Shown piece by piece: positions 26,567 through 35,715 of a stretch of 64,000 bases of DNA. The notes beneath the pieces are model-generated. The model did not search any database and was not told the origin of the DNA. It saw only the letters and a list, made by a program, of their open reading frames with translations. Position 1 is the first letter of the stretch; every line of letters begins with the position of its first letter. Source of the DNA: UBA5239 sp040394635 (GTDB lineage: Bacteria; Verrucomicrobiota; Lentisphaeria; Victivallales; Victivallaceae); assembly GCA_040394635.1 (NCBI GenBank), contig JBEBRW010000013.1:1-64000 (forward strand), written 5' to 3'. The translations under genes and the position numbers were made by a program.

Positions 26567-27031
26567 TCAATCGGCCGCCTGGCGGCGGAGGCCTTCGTAG
26601 AGGGCCACGGCGGCGGAGTTGGCGAGGTTCAGGCTGCGGAAGAATTTGCCGGGCATCGGGATCGTGTACATCCGGTCCGCGTATTCCGTGTGGAAATACG
26701 GCGGCAGCCCCGAGCCCTCGCTGCCGAACACCAGGAACGCGCCAGGTTTGTATTCGCATTCCCAGATGGTTTTCGTCGCTTTGGTGCTGAAAAAATAGAG
26801 CTCGGCTTCCGGGTTCCGCTGCAGGAAATCCTTCCAGTTTTCGTAGATGGTCAACTCGACGTGCGGCCAGTAGTCCATGCCGGCGCGCTTGACATAGCGG
26901 TCGTCCAGCGAGAATCCGAGCGGGCGGATCAGGTGCAGCCGCGAATCCGTCGACACACACAAGCGCCCGATTCCGCCGGTGTTCTGCGGGATTTCCGGGT
27001 GCACCAGTACCAGGTTGAATGGCTCTCCCAT
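26567..27031 (-). CDS. trmL: tRNA (cytidine/uridine-34-2'-O)-methyltransferase
   Basis: About 154 residues. SPOUT-class TrmL signatures: LVHPEIPQNTGGIGRLC near residue 8, FGSEGSGLPP near 105 and PMPGKFFRSLNLANSAAVAL near 125, which forms the trefoil-knot SAM site. It methylates the wobble base of tRNA-Leu isoacceptors in characterised bacteria. I choose ATG 27031 (MGEPFNL) over TTG 27037; GGGG lies about 9 bases upstream. It follows the KtrA gene closely and ends the operon. Confidence 0.93.
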   Translation of the reverse strand: MGEPFNLVLVHPEIPQNTGGIGRLCVSTDSRLHLIRPLGFSLDDRYVKRAGMDYWPHVELTIYENWKDFLQRNPEAELYFFSTKATKTIWECEYKPGAFLVFGSEGSGLPPYFHTEYADRMYTIPMPGKFFRSLNLANSAAVALYEGLRRQAAD

Positions 27032-27037
27032 AGTCAA

Positions 27038-27688
27038 TTACCCCTGAAATGCCTTGACAATATCTTTTTCCTGTCCGAAAATGGTCAGCTTGTCGCCTTT
27101 TTCGAGGATCACATCCGGATTCCACACGGTGCGGTTCTCTTCGCCGGGCTTGTTGAGCAGCAGGATCGTCACGTTGAACCGGTTGCGGAGGTCGAGCTCG
27201 CGGATGGAGTGCCCGGCCATGCTCTCCGGCACCGTCACGTCGGCAATGGTGCCGCCCTTGAAGTCGAGCATGTCGGTAATGCTGCTCATCGAGAGGCGCT
27301 TGGCGTAGCGCTCGGCCACGTCGAAGTCCGCCAGGATCACTTCGCCCGCGCCCAGCCGCAGCAGAATACGCTTCTGCAGCGGCGACTGCGCCTTGGCGAT
27401 CACGTTCACCGCGCCCTCCTGCTTGAGCAGCGTCAGTGCGATGATCTGGTTTTCGAAGTGGCTGCTCATGCTCAGCACGATCGTGTCGAATTTGCTGACG
27501 TCGAGCTCTTTAATGGTATCGGCATTGCTGACGTCGGCGATGATCGCCGTCGAAACCTTGTCTTTGATCTCGGCGATGGCCACCGGATCGATATCGACCG
27601 CCACCACATAGTGGCCGTTGCTGCTGAGGTCGGTCGCCAGTTTCGTACCGAAAATGCCCAGCCCCATGATGGCATAACTTCCTTTCAT
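27038..27688 (-). CDS. potassium uptake regulatory subunit, KtrA/TrkA-type RCK protein
   Basis: 216 residues. RCK_N domain: YAIMGLGIFGTKLA (GxGxxG) and VVAVDIDPVAI in the first 40 residues. TrkA_C domain from about 135: GTIADVTVPESMAGHSIREL to the C-terminus. Size matches KtrA/KtrC, which form cytoplasmic octameric rings gating KtrB with ATP/ADP. Located directly downstream of the channel gene. Confidence 0.92.
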   Translation of the reverse strand: MKGSYAIMGLGIFGTKLATDLSSNGHYVVAVDIDPVAIAEIKDKVSTAIIADVSNADTIKELDVSKFDTIVLSMSSHFENQIIALTLLKQEGAVNVIAKAQSPLQKRILLRLGAGEVILADFDVAERYAKRLSMSSITDMLDFKGGTIADVTVPESMAGHSIRELDLRNRFNVTILLLNKPGEENRTVWNPDVILEKGDKLTIFGQEKDIVKAFQG

Positions 27689-27707
27689 AAATACATTCTC
27701 CTTGGAC

Positions 27708-28988
27708 TTAACCTAAAATAATCCGTTCCTGCGGATAAGACAAATGACTGTTGTGCCTTTCGTGCAAAAAAAACAGAAATATCGTCAACGGCCCCATGCG
27801 CCCCAGAAACATGCATATGCTCATCATGATCCGGACCGGCAGGTGTTCGCTTTCGTTGTAATCGAGCGGCAATCCGCAGTTGGTAATGGCGGAAATGGTC
27901 TCAAAACCGATATCCTTCAGCGATTGCCCATAGATGGTGGAAACGGTCAGCGCCGTCAGCGCCGAAATCAGTAAAAATGCCAGCGTCACCGCGAAGGCCC
28001 GCAGCGCGAAACGCATCGGAATCTGGCGCTTGAAAAGCAGCAGCTTCGTGTTGCCCTTGAACGCGTTGTACACCGCGAGGAAGATCATGGCGATCCCGGT
28101 GGTGCGGATGCCGCCCCCGGTGGAATTCGGCGAGCAGCCCACCAGCATCAGACAGGCCAGCACGATCAGTGTACTCGCGTGCATATGCAGCGGCATCACC
28201 GTATAAAATCCCGCACTGCGCGCCGATACCGCCATGAAATACGCGTCCAGCCACGAAATCGGCGATTCCAGCAACCGGATCATCAGCGTACCGCCGACAA
28301 TCAACACCACGGAGGCGATCAGTACGATTTTGCTGTTGATCTGCAGATTGCTACGCTTCCTGAACCATCCAGCCAGGTCGAAAATCACATAAAAACCGAG
28401 CCCGCCGGCGATGATCAGAAACGATATCACGACTTTGAGCAGGCTGTTCACTCCCATCAGGTTCCCGGGCAGCGGCGTGAAACCGGCGTTGCAGAACGCC
28501 GAGACCGCATGAAACAGCCCGTTGTATGCCGCGTTGCGGATATCCATGCCTTGATCAAGCTTGAAAATCGCCGTCAGCAGCACCACTCCGATCCCTTCGA
28601 TCGAGAGCGTGTAGATGACGATGGTCCGGATCAGGTTTTCCAGCTCGCGCGGCGAGAGGTGCCGGCTGCTGCCCAGCGCCATGTGGCTGTCCTCCGACAC
28701 TCCCTGGCCGAGGATGATTACGATCGTCGCCGCGATCACCATCATGCCGAGCCCCCCGATCTGAATCAGCGCCAGCACCACCAGCTGTCCGGGGATATTG
28801 AAGCCCTCGGTGGAGAGGTTGCACATATTGGTCACGCAGACCGCGGCGGTGGAGGTGAAAAGCGCGTCATCCCAGCCGATTCCGTCCTGATGCGTGACGA
28901 ACGGCATTTTCAGGAAAATCGTCCCGACCAGGATCAGTCCCACGAACGCGGAAATCAGATATAAGTGCCTTCTCCTGAAAAGTCTCAT
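27708..28988 (-). CDS. TrkH/KtrB-type potassium (or sodium) uptake channel
   Basis: 426 residues, four M1-P-M2 repeats. Pore loops are readable: P1 STAAVCVTNMC (about 46-56), P2 SAFCNAGFTP, P3 SARSAGFYTV and P4 SAITNCGLPL. P2-P4 keep the filter glycine. P1 has Asn54 where the usual sequence is VTGL, which is unusual and could alter ion selectivity. Paired with the KtrA-like gene 19 bases downstream, as expected for a Ktr system. It starts 10 bases after the phosphoesterase stop in the same operon. Confidence 0.92.
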   Translation of the reverse strand: MRLFRRRHLYLISAFVGLILVGTIFLKMPFVTHQDGIGWDDALFTSTAAVCVTNMCNLSTEGFNIPGQLVVLALIQIGGLGMMVIAATIVIILGQGVSEDSHMALGSSRHLSPRELENLIRTIVIYTLSIEGIGVVLLTAIFKLDQGMDIRNAAYNGLFHAVSAFCNAGFTPLPGNLMGVNSLLKVVISFLIIAGGLGFYVIFDLAGWFRKRSNLQINSKIVLIASVVLIVGGTLMIRLLESPISWLDAYFMAVSARSAGFYTVMPLHMHASTLIVLACLMLVGCSPNSTGGGIRTTGIAMIFLAVYNAFKGNTKLLLFKRQIPMRFALRAFAVTLAFLLISALTALTVSTIYGQSLKDIGFETISAITNCGLPLDYNESEHLPVRIMMSICMFLGRMGPLTIFLFFLHERHNSHLSYPQERIILG

Positions 28989-28998
28989 AAATCACCCC

Positions 28999-29799
28999 TT
29001 ACTGAAGGTCCACCTGTCGACGCTCGAAAACATCCCGGTCCGCCACGTACTCCAGCTCCGCCATGGTACCGTTGCGGGTGACCGACCCGGCGCTGTATTC
29101 GCCGCGCCCGTCCCCGTCCACTTTGGCGAAGGGACAGTGGATATGGCCGCATAGCGAAACGTCGATCACTTTGTCATGCAGCAGTTTCACCACTTTTCTC
29201 TGGCCCCACAGCCGGTGCCGGATGCGCCACAGCGGCTGCTCCTCGATCAGCGGATAATGGCCGACGATGATTCGCGGGCAAGTCTTCGGCTTGCTGCAGT
29301 AATCGGCAACGAATTTGCTGGTCGCCCGCGTCAGGTAACCGCAGGAAGAAATCAGGTTGGTCGGGCGGCTCTCGTGAACCAGGATAAAGTCGACTCCCCC
29401 GATATTCCGGACCAGCGGCAAGTCCGAGAGCTCGTAATCGCAGAGGAAATGCACCGCGTCTTTCACGGCATCGAGACACTTGCGGCGCTTGACATAGCAG
29501 TCGTGGTTCCCCGGCACATAAAGCAGCGGAATCCCCGATTCGACCAGCGGCCGCATGATGTCGAGGGATTGCTTGAATTCGCCGGGCTGCCCGGTGGAAG
29601 TCAGGTCGCCGGTGCACACCACCACGTCCGGGGGATTGGCCAGCGTATAGGCCACGGCTTTTTCCAGTAAGCTCAAATCATGCTTGAAGCGGCGGCGGTA
29701 GCGGTAGTTGAAAACCCCGACCCAGCGCTTGTCCAGGTAGGCCATCCAGTCTTCAGCCGGTCCGCCGGCATGGGGATCGGAAAAATGGATCAGTTTCAT
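28999..29799 (-). CDS. calcineurin-like metallophosphoesterase
   Basis: 266 residues with all five family motifs: FSDPHAGG (residue 6), CTGDLTSTGQ (about 63), PGNHDCYV (about 96), GHYPL (about 196) and CGHIH (about 238). These bind two metal ions. No signal peptide, so probably cytoplasmic. Substrate is unknown; the family includes cyclic-nucleotide, protein and lipid phosphoesterases. It is the second gene of an operon led by a Ser/Thr kinase, so a role opposite the kinase is possible but not shown. Confidence 0.88.
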   Translation of the reverse strand: MKLIHFSDPHAGGPAEDWMAYLDKRWVGVFNYRYRRRFKHDLSLLEKAVAYTLANPPDVVVCTGDLTSTGQPGEFKQSLDIMRPLVESGIPLLYVPGNHDCYVKRRKCLDAVKDAVHFLCDYELSDLPLVRNIGGVDFILVHESRPTNLISSCGYLTRATSKFVADYCSKPKTCPRIIVGHYPLIEEQPLWRIRHRLWGQRKVVKLLHDKVIDVSLCGHIHCPFAKVDGDGRGEYSAGSVTRNGTMAELEYVADRDVFERRQVDLQ

Positions 29800-29808
29800 A
29801 ACACGTAC

Positions 29809-32280
29809 CTACTGGATCTTCGGCAGGACCAGTTCCTTGGAGCCTTTGCTCTTTTCCCGCTCAAAATTGGTCTTGTAGGCGTTGAATTCGGTTTTCCAGA
29901 AACCGGCGGGCGGTTGAGCGTTGGCGAAATTGCCGTTATAAATCTGCACATAGAATTTGAGGTCCTTCACATCCGGCTGGCGGCGCTCGATCCGGTTGAT
30001 GATCAGGTCGTACATCTCGGGCTGCATTTCGGCAATCTTCAAATTGTAAACCTTGCCGGAGAGGTTGTCCACCATCTGTATGACGCCGTTCTGGATGTTG
30101 CGGAGCTGCAGCAACACGGTATTGTTGTCGATCTTGGTTTCCACCTGTATGCGCTCCAGCGTGGTGCCGCTGTTATAAAGCAGATTGTAATACTCGCGCG
30201 CCTTTTTCAGCTCGGCAGTCAGGTTCGTCATATACGTATTCAACCCGGTGATCGCTGTCCGGACGGCTGGGGTGGAGGTTTCGAAATTGTTGGTTTCCTG
30301 GGCGATCTGCTTCTGCAAATCCCCCATTTCCTTGAACTTGTTCTCCAGCATCAGCTGGTGGAAATGATAAGGAATCAGGGTCTTGATCGCGCCGAGAGCC
30401 GCGGTATATTTCTGGTCGCGCGCCTTGATTTCCGCTTGTTCCTTCCTGATCCGCTCCTGGTTGGCCGCGTTTTCGCGCTGGATTCTAGCCTGTTCGTCTC
30501 TGACCGCTTTTTCCTGGGCGGCCAGGTCGGCAAGGGTCTTCTTCCGCTGGGCCACTTCGGCCTGGTGCTTGTCATAAGCCTTTTTGCGGGCGGGTTCCAC
30601 GCGGTTTTTGTTGTCCAGCTTCACGTAGACATCGAGGAGCGCGGCGAGCTTCTGCTGCTGTTCGGGAGTTTTGGCTTCGGGGTATTTCTCGAAAAACTCG
30701 TCCACTCTGGCGAGGAACTCGTTCTCCTGGGCCGGGGTCAAATTACCGCTGGCCTTCTTCAACGCTTCATCGATGGTGGTTACATAACTGTCGACCACCG
30801 GGGTATCGGGGTCCTGCGGTTTGGGCGGAGTGATTGGAATCTGGACGCTGTCCCCGTGGAACCAATACATATAAGTGATTGCGCCCGCGCCGATGAGCAG
30901 CACCACGCTGATGACCAGCAGTGTGATCTGCCGGATTTTGCGCCGCGGCCGGAAATCCTTCAAATCCTCCACGCCCTGCGGATCGAGCACCAGATTGTTA
31001 TTGGTCTGAGTATTGACATTCTGCCCCTGGTCGAAAATCGGCTTGATTCCCTCGGTGGGCGAATTGGTTTCCGGTTCCGGTGCCTGTGCGGAAGCGGCTT
31101 CCTCGGCGGCCTGCGGCTGCACGGGTGCCCGCTCGGGCTCCTTTTTCTTCATATTGATCGGCGTTTTCAAGTTGATCGCGGGACGGGCGCCGGCCGGTTT
31201 CGGGGTAATCTTGGGGGCGTCGTTACTTCTCGGGGTAAGCTTCGGCATGTCCACCGACGAGGTGGTGCCGCCGCCCGGCATCACCTGCCGCGCCACCGAA
31301 CCGGTCTGGGTCGAAAATACCTTCGGCAGCGTGCCGCCGCCGGTTTTTCCCCGCCGCAGAACCCGCAGGTCCTCCACCAGGGACTCGGCATCCTGATAAC
31401 GCTCATTGACGTTTTTCTTCATCATCTTGCAAATGATCTGCCCGACCGCTTCCGGTACACTGGTATTCACCTGCTGCGGGGGCACCAACTCGGCTTCGAG
31501 ATGCTTCCGGGCAATTTCGTTGCCGTTTCGCCCCTCATAAGGAAAACGCCCGGTGACGAACTGGTAAAATGTCGCCCCCAGGCTGTAAATATCGCTGCGC
31601 ACGTCCACCGGCGCCCCGGTCAATTGCTCGGGACTGATGTACTGCGGGGTGCCCATGACTTCGTCGCTGTCCTCGTCGTCAAGCTCGCCCGCCACCTGCG
31701 ACAACCCGAGGTCCGCCAGCTTCGCCTGCCCCTTTTTGGTCAGCATGATATTGTCCGGCTTGATGTCGCGGTGCACCAGCTTCTGTTCTTTCCACGCGCA
31801 GTCGAGCGCTTCGGCCACCTGCTGGATCAGCGTCACCGCCTGGTCCACCGGAATCACTTTTTCGCGGCGCAGCACCGACTTCATGGTCTCGCCGTCGATA
31901 TACTCCATGGCAAAATAAAACACCCCTTCGTCCTCGCCCACCGCGTAGGCCTGTACGATATGCGGATGGTTCAGCTTGGCCGCCAGGCGCGCTTCCTTGA
32001 TGAAATTGACCACGAATTCGGCGTTGTTGGCGTAGCTGTCCTGCAGAATTTTCAGTGCGGCGGGCCGGTCCAGCGAAATCTGGTGCGCCAGGTAAACCAC
32101 CCCCATGCCGCCACGCCCGATCTCCTTCATGATCACGAAATCGGCGATTACGGCTCCGGTGGCGAAACGCGACGGCGGTACGGATACCGCTTCATTGCAG
32201 TGACCGCACTGGACCTGATTTCCCTGTTGGCTATCGTCCACCGCCACCAGTTTATGACATATTGGGCATTGAAAACGCAT
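29809..32280 (-). CDS. membrane Ser/Thr protein kinase with N-terminal zinc ribbon and periplasmic coiled coil
   Basis: 823 residues. Residues 1-30 hold a CPIC/CGHC zinc ribbon. The Hanks-type kinase domain spans about 42-310: G-loop GRGGMGVVY, catalytic HRDIKPDN near 166, DLG (not DFG) and the APE-equivalent SPEQL. A Pro/Ala-rich linker leads to one membrane span, ITLLVISVVLLIGAGAITYM, at about 450. The remaining ~350 residues are outside, including a Lys/Glu/Gln-rich coiled coil around 565-640. No PASTA repeats. Heads the operon with the phosphoesterase, Ktr uptake genes and trmL. Confidence 0.92.
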   Translation of the reverse strand: MRFQCPICHKLVAVDDSQQGNQVQCGHCNEAVSVPPSRFATGAVIADFVIMKEIGRGGMGVVYLAHQISLDRPAALKILQDSYANNAEFVVNFIKEARLAAKLNHPHIVQAYAVGEDEGVFYFAMEYIDGETMKSVLRREKVIPVDQAVTLIQQVAEALDCAWKEQKLVHRDIKPDNIMLTKKGQAKLADLGLSQVAGELDDEDSDEVMGTPQYISPEQLTGAPVDVRSDIYSLGATFYQFVTGRFPYEGRNGNEIARKHLEAELVPPQQVNTSVPEAVGQIICKMMKKNVNERYQDAESLVEDLRVLRRGKTGGGTLPKVFSTQTGSVARQVMPGGGTTSSVDMPKLTPRSNDAPKITPKPAGARPAINLKTPINMKKKEPERAPVQPQAAEEAASAQAPEPETNSPTEGIKPIFDQGQNVNTQTNNNLVLDPQGVEDLKDFRPRRKIRQITLLVISVVLLIGAGAITYMYWFHGDSVQIPITPPKPQDPDTPVVDSYVTTIDEALKKASGNLTPAQENEFLARVDEFFEKYPEAKTPEQQQKLAALLDVYVKLDNKNRVEPARKKAYDKHQAEVAQRKKTLADLAAQEKAVRDEQARIQRENAANQERIRKEQAEIKARDQKYTAALGAIKTLIPYHFHQLMLENKFKEMGDLQKQIAQETNNFETSTPAVRTAITGLNTYMTNLTAELKKAREYYNLLYNSGTTLERIQVETKIDNNTVLLQLRNIQNGVIQMVDNLSGKVYNLKIAEMQPEMYDLIINRIERRQPDVKDLKFYVQIYNGNFANAQPPAGFWKTEFNAYKTNFEREKSKGSKELVLPKIQ

Positions 32281-32534
32281 TTATCCCGGGATTGTTTCTA
32301 TATTACTTAATTTTTCAAAATAAATTACCTTACCTGTAAACTTAGCATAAAAGTCCGCCCATGGCAAGTAATTTTCCCCGATAATGTAAATTTTTTGTCT
32401 AAAATGTCGGCTTTTTGAACAATTTTGCTGTTAATTACATTTTGGTTATACTTTTCCTCCGGATGATTTATTTCAATTGAAAAACTCGATTTACGGGACT
32501 AAAGTATACTCTTGACAATAAGGAGTATTTACCG
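32281..32534. other. divergent intergenic region
   Basis: 254 AT-rich bases between the kinase gene (minus) and the DUF3047 gene (plus). It must hold both promoters. TAATAT lies 16-21 bases before the kinase SD on the minus strand; AAGGAG lies 8 bases before ATG 32535. No convincing -35 box or other structure is seen. Confidence 0.5.
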
Positions 32535-33194
32535 ATGAAAAAGCTGTTATTGGCCCTGTTGTTTTCCACTCTGCTGCTGAATGCCGCCGAAGTCCGCGAG
32601 GATTTCAGCCATGGCGACCCCAAAAACAAGAATTTCCCGACCGGCTGGAAAAGCGAAGGCGTCCTCCCCGGCGTCCCCGCCACCAAAGTATATGTCAAAG
32701 ACGGCATCCTCCACCTCGAAGCCGACAAATCCAGCGGCGGCCTGATCAAAGTCATGAAAGGCGTCGACCTCAACAAGACCCCGGTCATGCGCTGGCGCTG
32801 GCGCGCCACCCTCCTCCCCGCCGGCGCGGACGGCACCGACCCGGACAAGGACGACCAGGCTGTCGGTATTTACATCGGCATGCCCGGGTTCCTCAACAAG
32901 AAATCCGTATCCTACCATTATGAAACCGTAACCCCGAAAGATGTCTGGGGCGAAACCAGCTATATCCTCGGCGTCATCAAGGTCAAGTTCCTGGCCGTCC
33001 GCAACCAGACCGACAAACTCGGCGAATGGTACGTCGAAGAGCGCAACGTAACCGAGGACCTCAAGAAGCAATACGGCGAAGTCCCCAAGGAATTTGCCGT
33101 CAGCATCATCGCCAACGCGCACAACACCCAGACCAAGGGCGCCGCCGAAGTCGACTACATCGAATTCGTAGCCGCCCCCGCCGCCAAAAAATAA
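32535..33194 (+). CDS. DUF3047 domain-containing exported protein
   Basis: 219 residues. A signal peptide (MKKLLLALLFSTLLLNAAEV) is probably cleaved near residue 18. The mature protein has VMRWRWRATLLPAGADGTDP near 85-104 and DKDDQAVGIYIGMPG, matching the DUF3047 family. The fold is thought to be a concanavalin-like beta sandwich; function is unknown. SD AAGGAG is well spaced. Single gene, convergent with the EI24-like gene. Confidence 0.83.
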   Translation: MKKLLLALLFSTLLLNAAEVREDFSHGDPKNKNFPTGWKSEGVLPGVPATKVYVKDGILHLEADKSSGGLIKVMKGVDLNKTPVMRWRWRATLLPAGADGTDPDKDDQAVGIYIGMPGFLNKKSVSYHYETVTPKDVWGETSYILGVIKVKFLAVRNQTDKLGEWYVEERNVTEDLKKQYGEVPKEFAVSIIANAHNTQTKGAAEVDYIEFVAAPAAKK

Positions 33195-33201
33195 TATTTC
33201 A

Positions 33202-33258
33202 CCACGAATAAAATATCTCTAATTGACCGCTGGTCCGGCGGTCAATCAGCTTTCGTGG
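33202..33258. terminator. bidirectional stem-loop inside a CCACGAA/TTCGTGG inverted repeat
   Basis: ATTGACCGC (33222-33230) and GCGGTCAAT (33238-33246) form a perfect 9-bp stem between two convergent genes, overlapping the stop codon of the minus gene. It is enclosed by CCACGAA (33202-33208) and TTCGTGG (33252-33258). T tracts are weak. The CCACGAAT element recurs after rnfE. Confidence 0.55.
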
Positions 33259-33991
33259 ACAGAAATTCCCCGCGGAAGATCATGCTGCCGCCGATCACCA
33301 GCCCCGGCGTCAGAAATACAAACACCAGCGGAATCAACATCAACAGAAACGCCGTCACCCCGAACCCCAGGACCATGGATTTCGACGCCACCTTCTTCGG
33401 CAGTTCCGCCGCGCCGATGCCGTGATTCGAGGCACTCCCCTGCAGTGTCGACAGCCCCAGGTAATACCCCAGCACCAGATACATCAACACATGCCCCGCC
33501 ACCGGAATAAACACCGAAACCAGAAACATCACAATCCCGATGACAAACACCTTTATGGAGAAGAAAACGGACTGCAGCAGGAATTTCAACTGTTTTTTCC
33601 ACGGCTTTTTGTCCGGTTCATCACCGAAATGCTGTTTCTCGAAGGCCTCCGTCAGCGAATCGAAAATCAGCGCTCCGCAGATTTCATAAAGCATCCCGAG
33701 CGTGATCCAGACCGCAAACAGAAACACCATCACGAAAATCAGCGCAAACACAATCTGCGAAAGCAGCGCCGACCAGCTCAGCCATGCCGGCAGCTCGATT
33801 CCCTCGACCCATCCGAGCAGCTTCGGCAAAACCCAGGCAAAAGCAAAACCCCCGACCACCATATACAATCCCAGAATAATCACCAGCGGCAGCAACGCAT
33901 ATTTCCATAATGACTTATTGCCATAAAATTTACGCAGTCCGATCCCGACATACCCTGCGCCGTGCCGGAAATCGTTTATCATCTTTATCAT
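33242..33991 (-). CDS. EI24/CysZ-like membrane protein
   Basis: 249 residues with four to six hydrophobic segments. The N-terminus GAGYVGIGLRKFYGNKSLWKY and the middle WLSWSALLSQIVFALIFVMV fit the EI24 domain family, which includes the sulfate transporter CysZ. Whether this one transports sulfate is not indicated; no cys genes are near. The stop codon lies within the convergent stem-loop. Confidence 0.78.
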   Translation of the reverse strand: MIKMINDFRHGAGYVGIGLRKFYGNKSLWKYALLPLVIILGLYMVVGGFAFAWVLPKLLGWVEGIELPAWLSWSALLSQIVFALIFVMVFLFAVWITLGMLYEICGALIFDSLTEAFEKQHFGDEPDKKPWKKQLKFLLQSVFFSIKVFVIGIVMFLVSVFIPVAGHVLMYLVLGYYLGLSTLQGSASNHGIGAAELPKKVASKSMVLGFGVTAFLLMLIPLVFVFLTPGLVIGGSMIFRGEFLSTKAD

Positions 33992-34083
33992 ACGCCACCA
34001 TTTCTGCTTCTAAGAAGAAAAAATATATCACCATCCGGCAGAAAATTCAAGAAAAGAAATGAGAGGCTGCCGCCCCCGGCCCC

Positions 34084-34214
34084 TGCCGGAGGTGCATTCT
34101 CCATGATGAGAAATTCATAAATTAGTATTTTTTTATCTAAATGTATTGTAACAAGGATTTTCGGGGTTCATGCTCATTTCTGCTTGACTATTGCGGCGCG
34201 AGGATGCATATTAT
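34084..34214 (+). promoter_or_regulatory. candidate rnf promoter
   Basis: TTGACT (34184-34189) and TATTAT (34209-34214) are 19 bases apart; CATATT at 34207-34212 would give a spacing of 17. They lie 32-37 bases before the rnfA ATG. Upstream 34084-34183 is AT-rich with no other structure seen. Confidence 0.5.
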
Positions 34215-34245
34215 GAAATTAATTCGCAACAATAAGGATTAAACC

Positions 34246-34860
34246 ATGGCTCAGGAAAGTTTAGTTAACTTATTGGAACTGACAGTCGGCGCGATGCTGG
34301 TGTACAATTTCGTGCTGTCCCGATTTCTGGGGATCTGTCCGTTTCTGGGGGTGTCGAAAAAACTGGATACGGCACTTGGAATGTCCGCCGCGGTGGTGTT
34401 TGTCATGACGCTTTCGGCGTTGCTGACCGCCTCAATCAGCAATTATCTGCTGGCAAAAACCTTCATGTTCAACGGTGTCCCGGTCAGTTTGAAATTCCTC
34501 GAAACGCTGACCTTCATCGTGGTTATCGCGGCGCTGGTGCAGATCGTGGAAGTGCTGCTGCAGAAGTTCAGCCCCAAGCTGTACAGCGCGTTGGGGATTT
34601 ACCTGCCGCTGATCACGACCAACTGCGCGGTGCTCGGGGCGGCCACGCTGAACGCGAACAGCGGGCGCAACGTCTGGGAATCGGTGGTTTTTTCATTTTT
34701 CTCCGCGCTCGGCTTCGGGCTGGCGCTGGTGCTGTTTTCGAGCTTGCGTGAACGGCTGGAGCTGTCGGCGGTGCCGCGTCCTTTCCAGGGCATGGCGATC
34801 GCGTTGATTACCGCCGGGATCCTGGCAATGGCGTTTGTCGGATTTTCCGGACTTTGCTGA
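34246..34860 (+). CDS. rnfA: Rnf electron transport complex subunit A
   Basis: 204 residues, six membrane spans. LVYNFVLSRFLGICPFLGVS near the N-terminus and LPLITTNCAVLGAATLN near 120-136 contain the two conserved cysteines that bind a Fe-S cluster between RnfA and RnfE. SD AAGGA sits 8 bases upstream. First gene in the order A-B-C-D-G-E, the arrangement seen in Rhodobacter and E. coli rsx rather than the clostridial C-D-G-E-A-B. The complex couples ferredoxin:NAD+ electron transfer to ion pumping. Confidence 0.96.
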   Translation: MAQESLVNLLELTVGAMLVYNFVLSRFLGICPFLGVSKKLDTALGMSAAVVFVMTLSALLTASISNYLLAKTFMFNGVPVSLKFLETLTFIVVIAALVQIVEVLLQKFSPKLYSALGIYLPLITTNCAVLGAATLNANSGRNVWESVVFSFFSALGFGLALVLFSSLRERLELSAVPRPFQGMAIALITAGILAMAFVGFSGLC

Positions 34861-34872
34861 GGAGGAGATCGT

Positions 34873-35715
34873 ATGAGTGCAACAATTTTACTGGCGGCGG
34901 TACTGCTGGCCGGAGCCGGTCTCCTGCTGGGGGTCGCCATCGGCGTGATTTATAAACTTTTTGAGGTGCCGTCCGACCCGAAGGTCGACCTGGTGCTCGA
35001 GCTCCTGCCCGGCGCCAACTGCGGCGGCTGCGGCAAGGCCGGATGCGCCGATTTCGCCCGCGCCCTGGTGGCCGGCGAGGTCAGCCCCTCACAATGCCCG
35101 GTATCCTCGCAGGAAGTGATGACGCAGCTCGCACAGTTGCTCGGCATGGAAGTAAACTGCGCCGTGAAACAGGTGGCGGTGATCCTCTGCGGCGGCGACG
35201 TGAGCCAGACCAAAATTCTTACCCGGTATAACGGTGTGAGCGACTGTATTTCCGCCTCGATGATCGCCGGCGGGCCGAAAAGCTGCCAGTACGGCTGCCT
35301 CGGCATGGCGAGTTGTGCGCGGGCGTGCCCGTTTAATGCGATTGAAATCATCAAGGGTCTGGCGGTGGTTCACAACGAATTGTGCGTGGGCTGCGGCAAG
35401 TGCGTAAACACCTGTCCGCGCAAGCTGATCAAGCTGGTGCCGGCCGACGCCAAGGTCCATGTATACTGCAGTTCCCCCGAGAAGGGCCCGGCCAAGATGA
35501 AGGTTTGCAACGTCCCCTGCATCGCCTGCCGCAAGTGCATGAAGGCCGGCGAAGAGGGCCAGTTTGTCGCCAAGGGCTTCCGCGTGGAGGTCAATTACGA
35601 AAATTATCCGCAGCCGGAAGTGATCGCCCGGGCCGAGTGCCCGAAAAATTGCCTGTTGACCCCGGAGCGGCACCTGGAAATCGAACGCAATGAGCCCGAG
35701 GTGAGCCATGAGTGA
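34873..35715 (+). CDS. rnfB: Rnf complex subunit B (Fe-S ferredoxin subunit)
   Basis: 280 residues. One N-terminal membrane span precedes the 4Fe-4S domain NCGGCGKAGCADF (about 54-66). The C-terminal part has two ferredoxin-like clusters (CQYGCLGMASCARACP and CVGCGKCVNTCP) and additional cysteines CIACRKCMKAG. It is the probable entry point for electrons from ferredoxin. SD GGAGG upstream; overlaps rnfC by 8 bases. Confidence 0.96.
   Translation: MSATILLAAVLLAGAGLLLGVAIGVIYKLFEVPSDPKVDLVLELLPGANCGGCGKAGCADFARALVAGEVSPSQCPVSSQEVMTQLAQLLGMEVNCAVKQVAVILCGGDVSQTKILTRYNGVSDCISASMIAGGPKSCQYGCLGMASCARACPFNAIEIIKGLAVVHNELCVGCGKCVNTCPRKLIKLVPADAKVHVYCSSPEKGPAKMKVCNVPCIACRKCMKAGEEGQFVAKGFRVEVNYENYPQPEVIARAECPKNCLLTPERHLEIERNEPEVSHE

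Noticed and set aside
29680..32310. 876-codon plus-strand frame opposite the Ser/Thr kinase
   Set aside because: Shadow of the kinase gene; no family motifs, while the kinase has all catalytic motifs.
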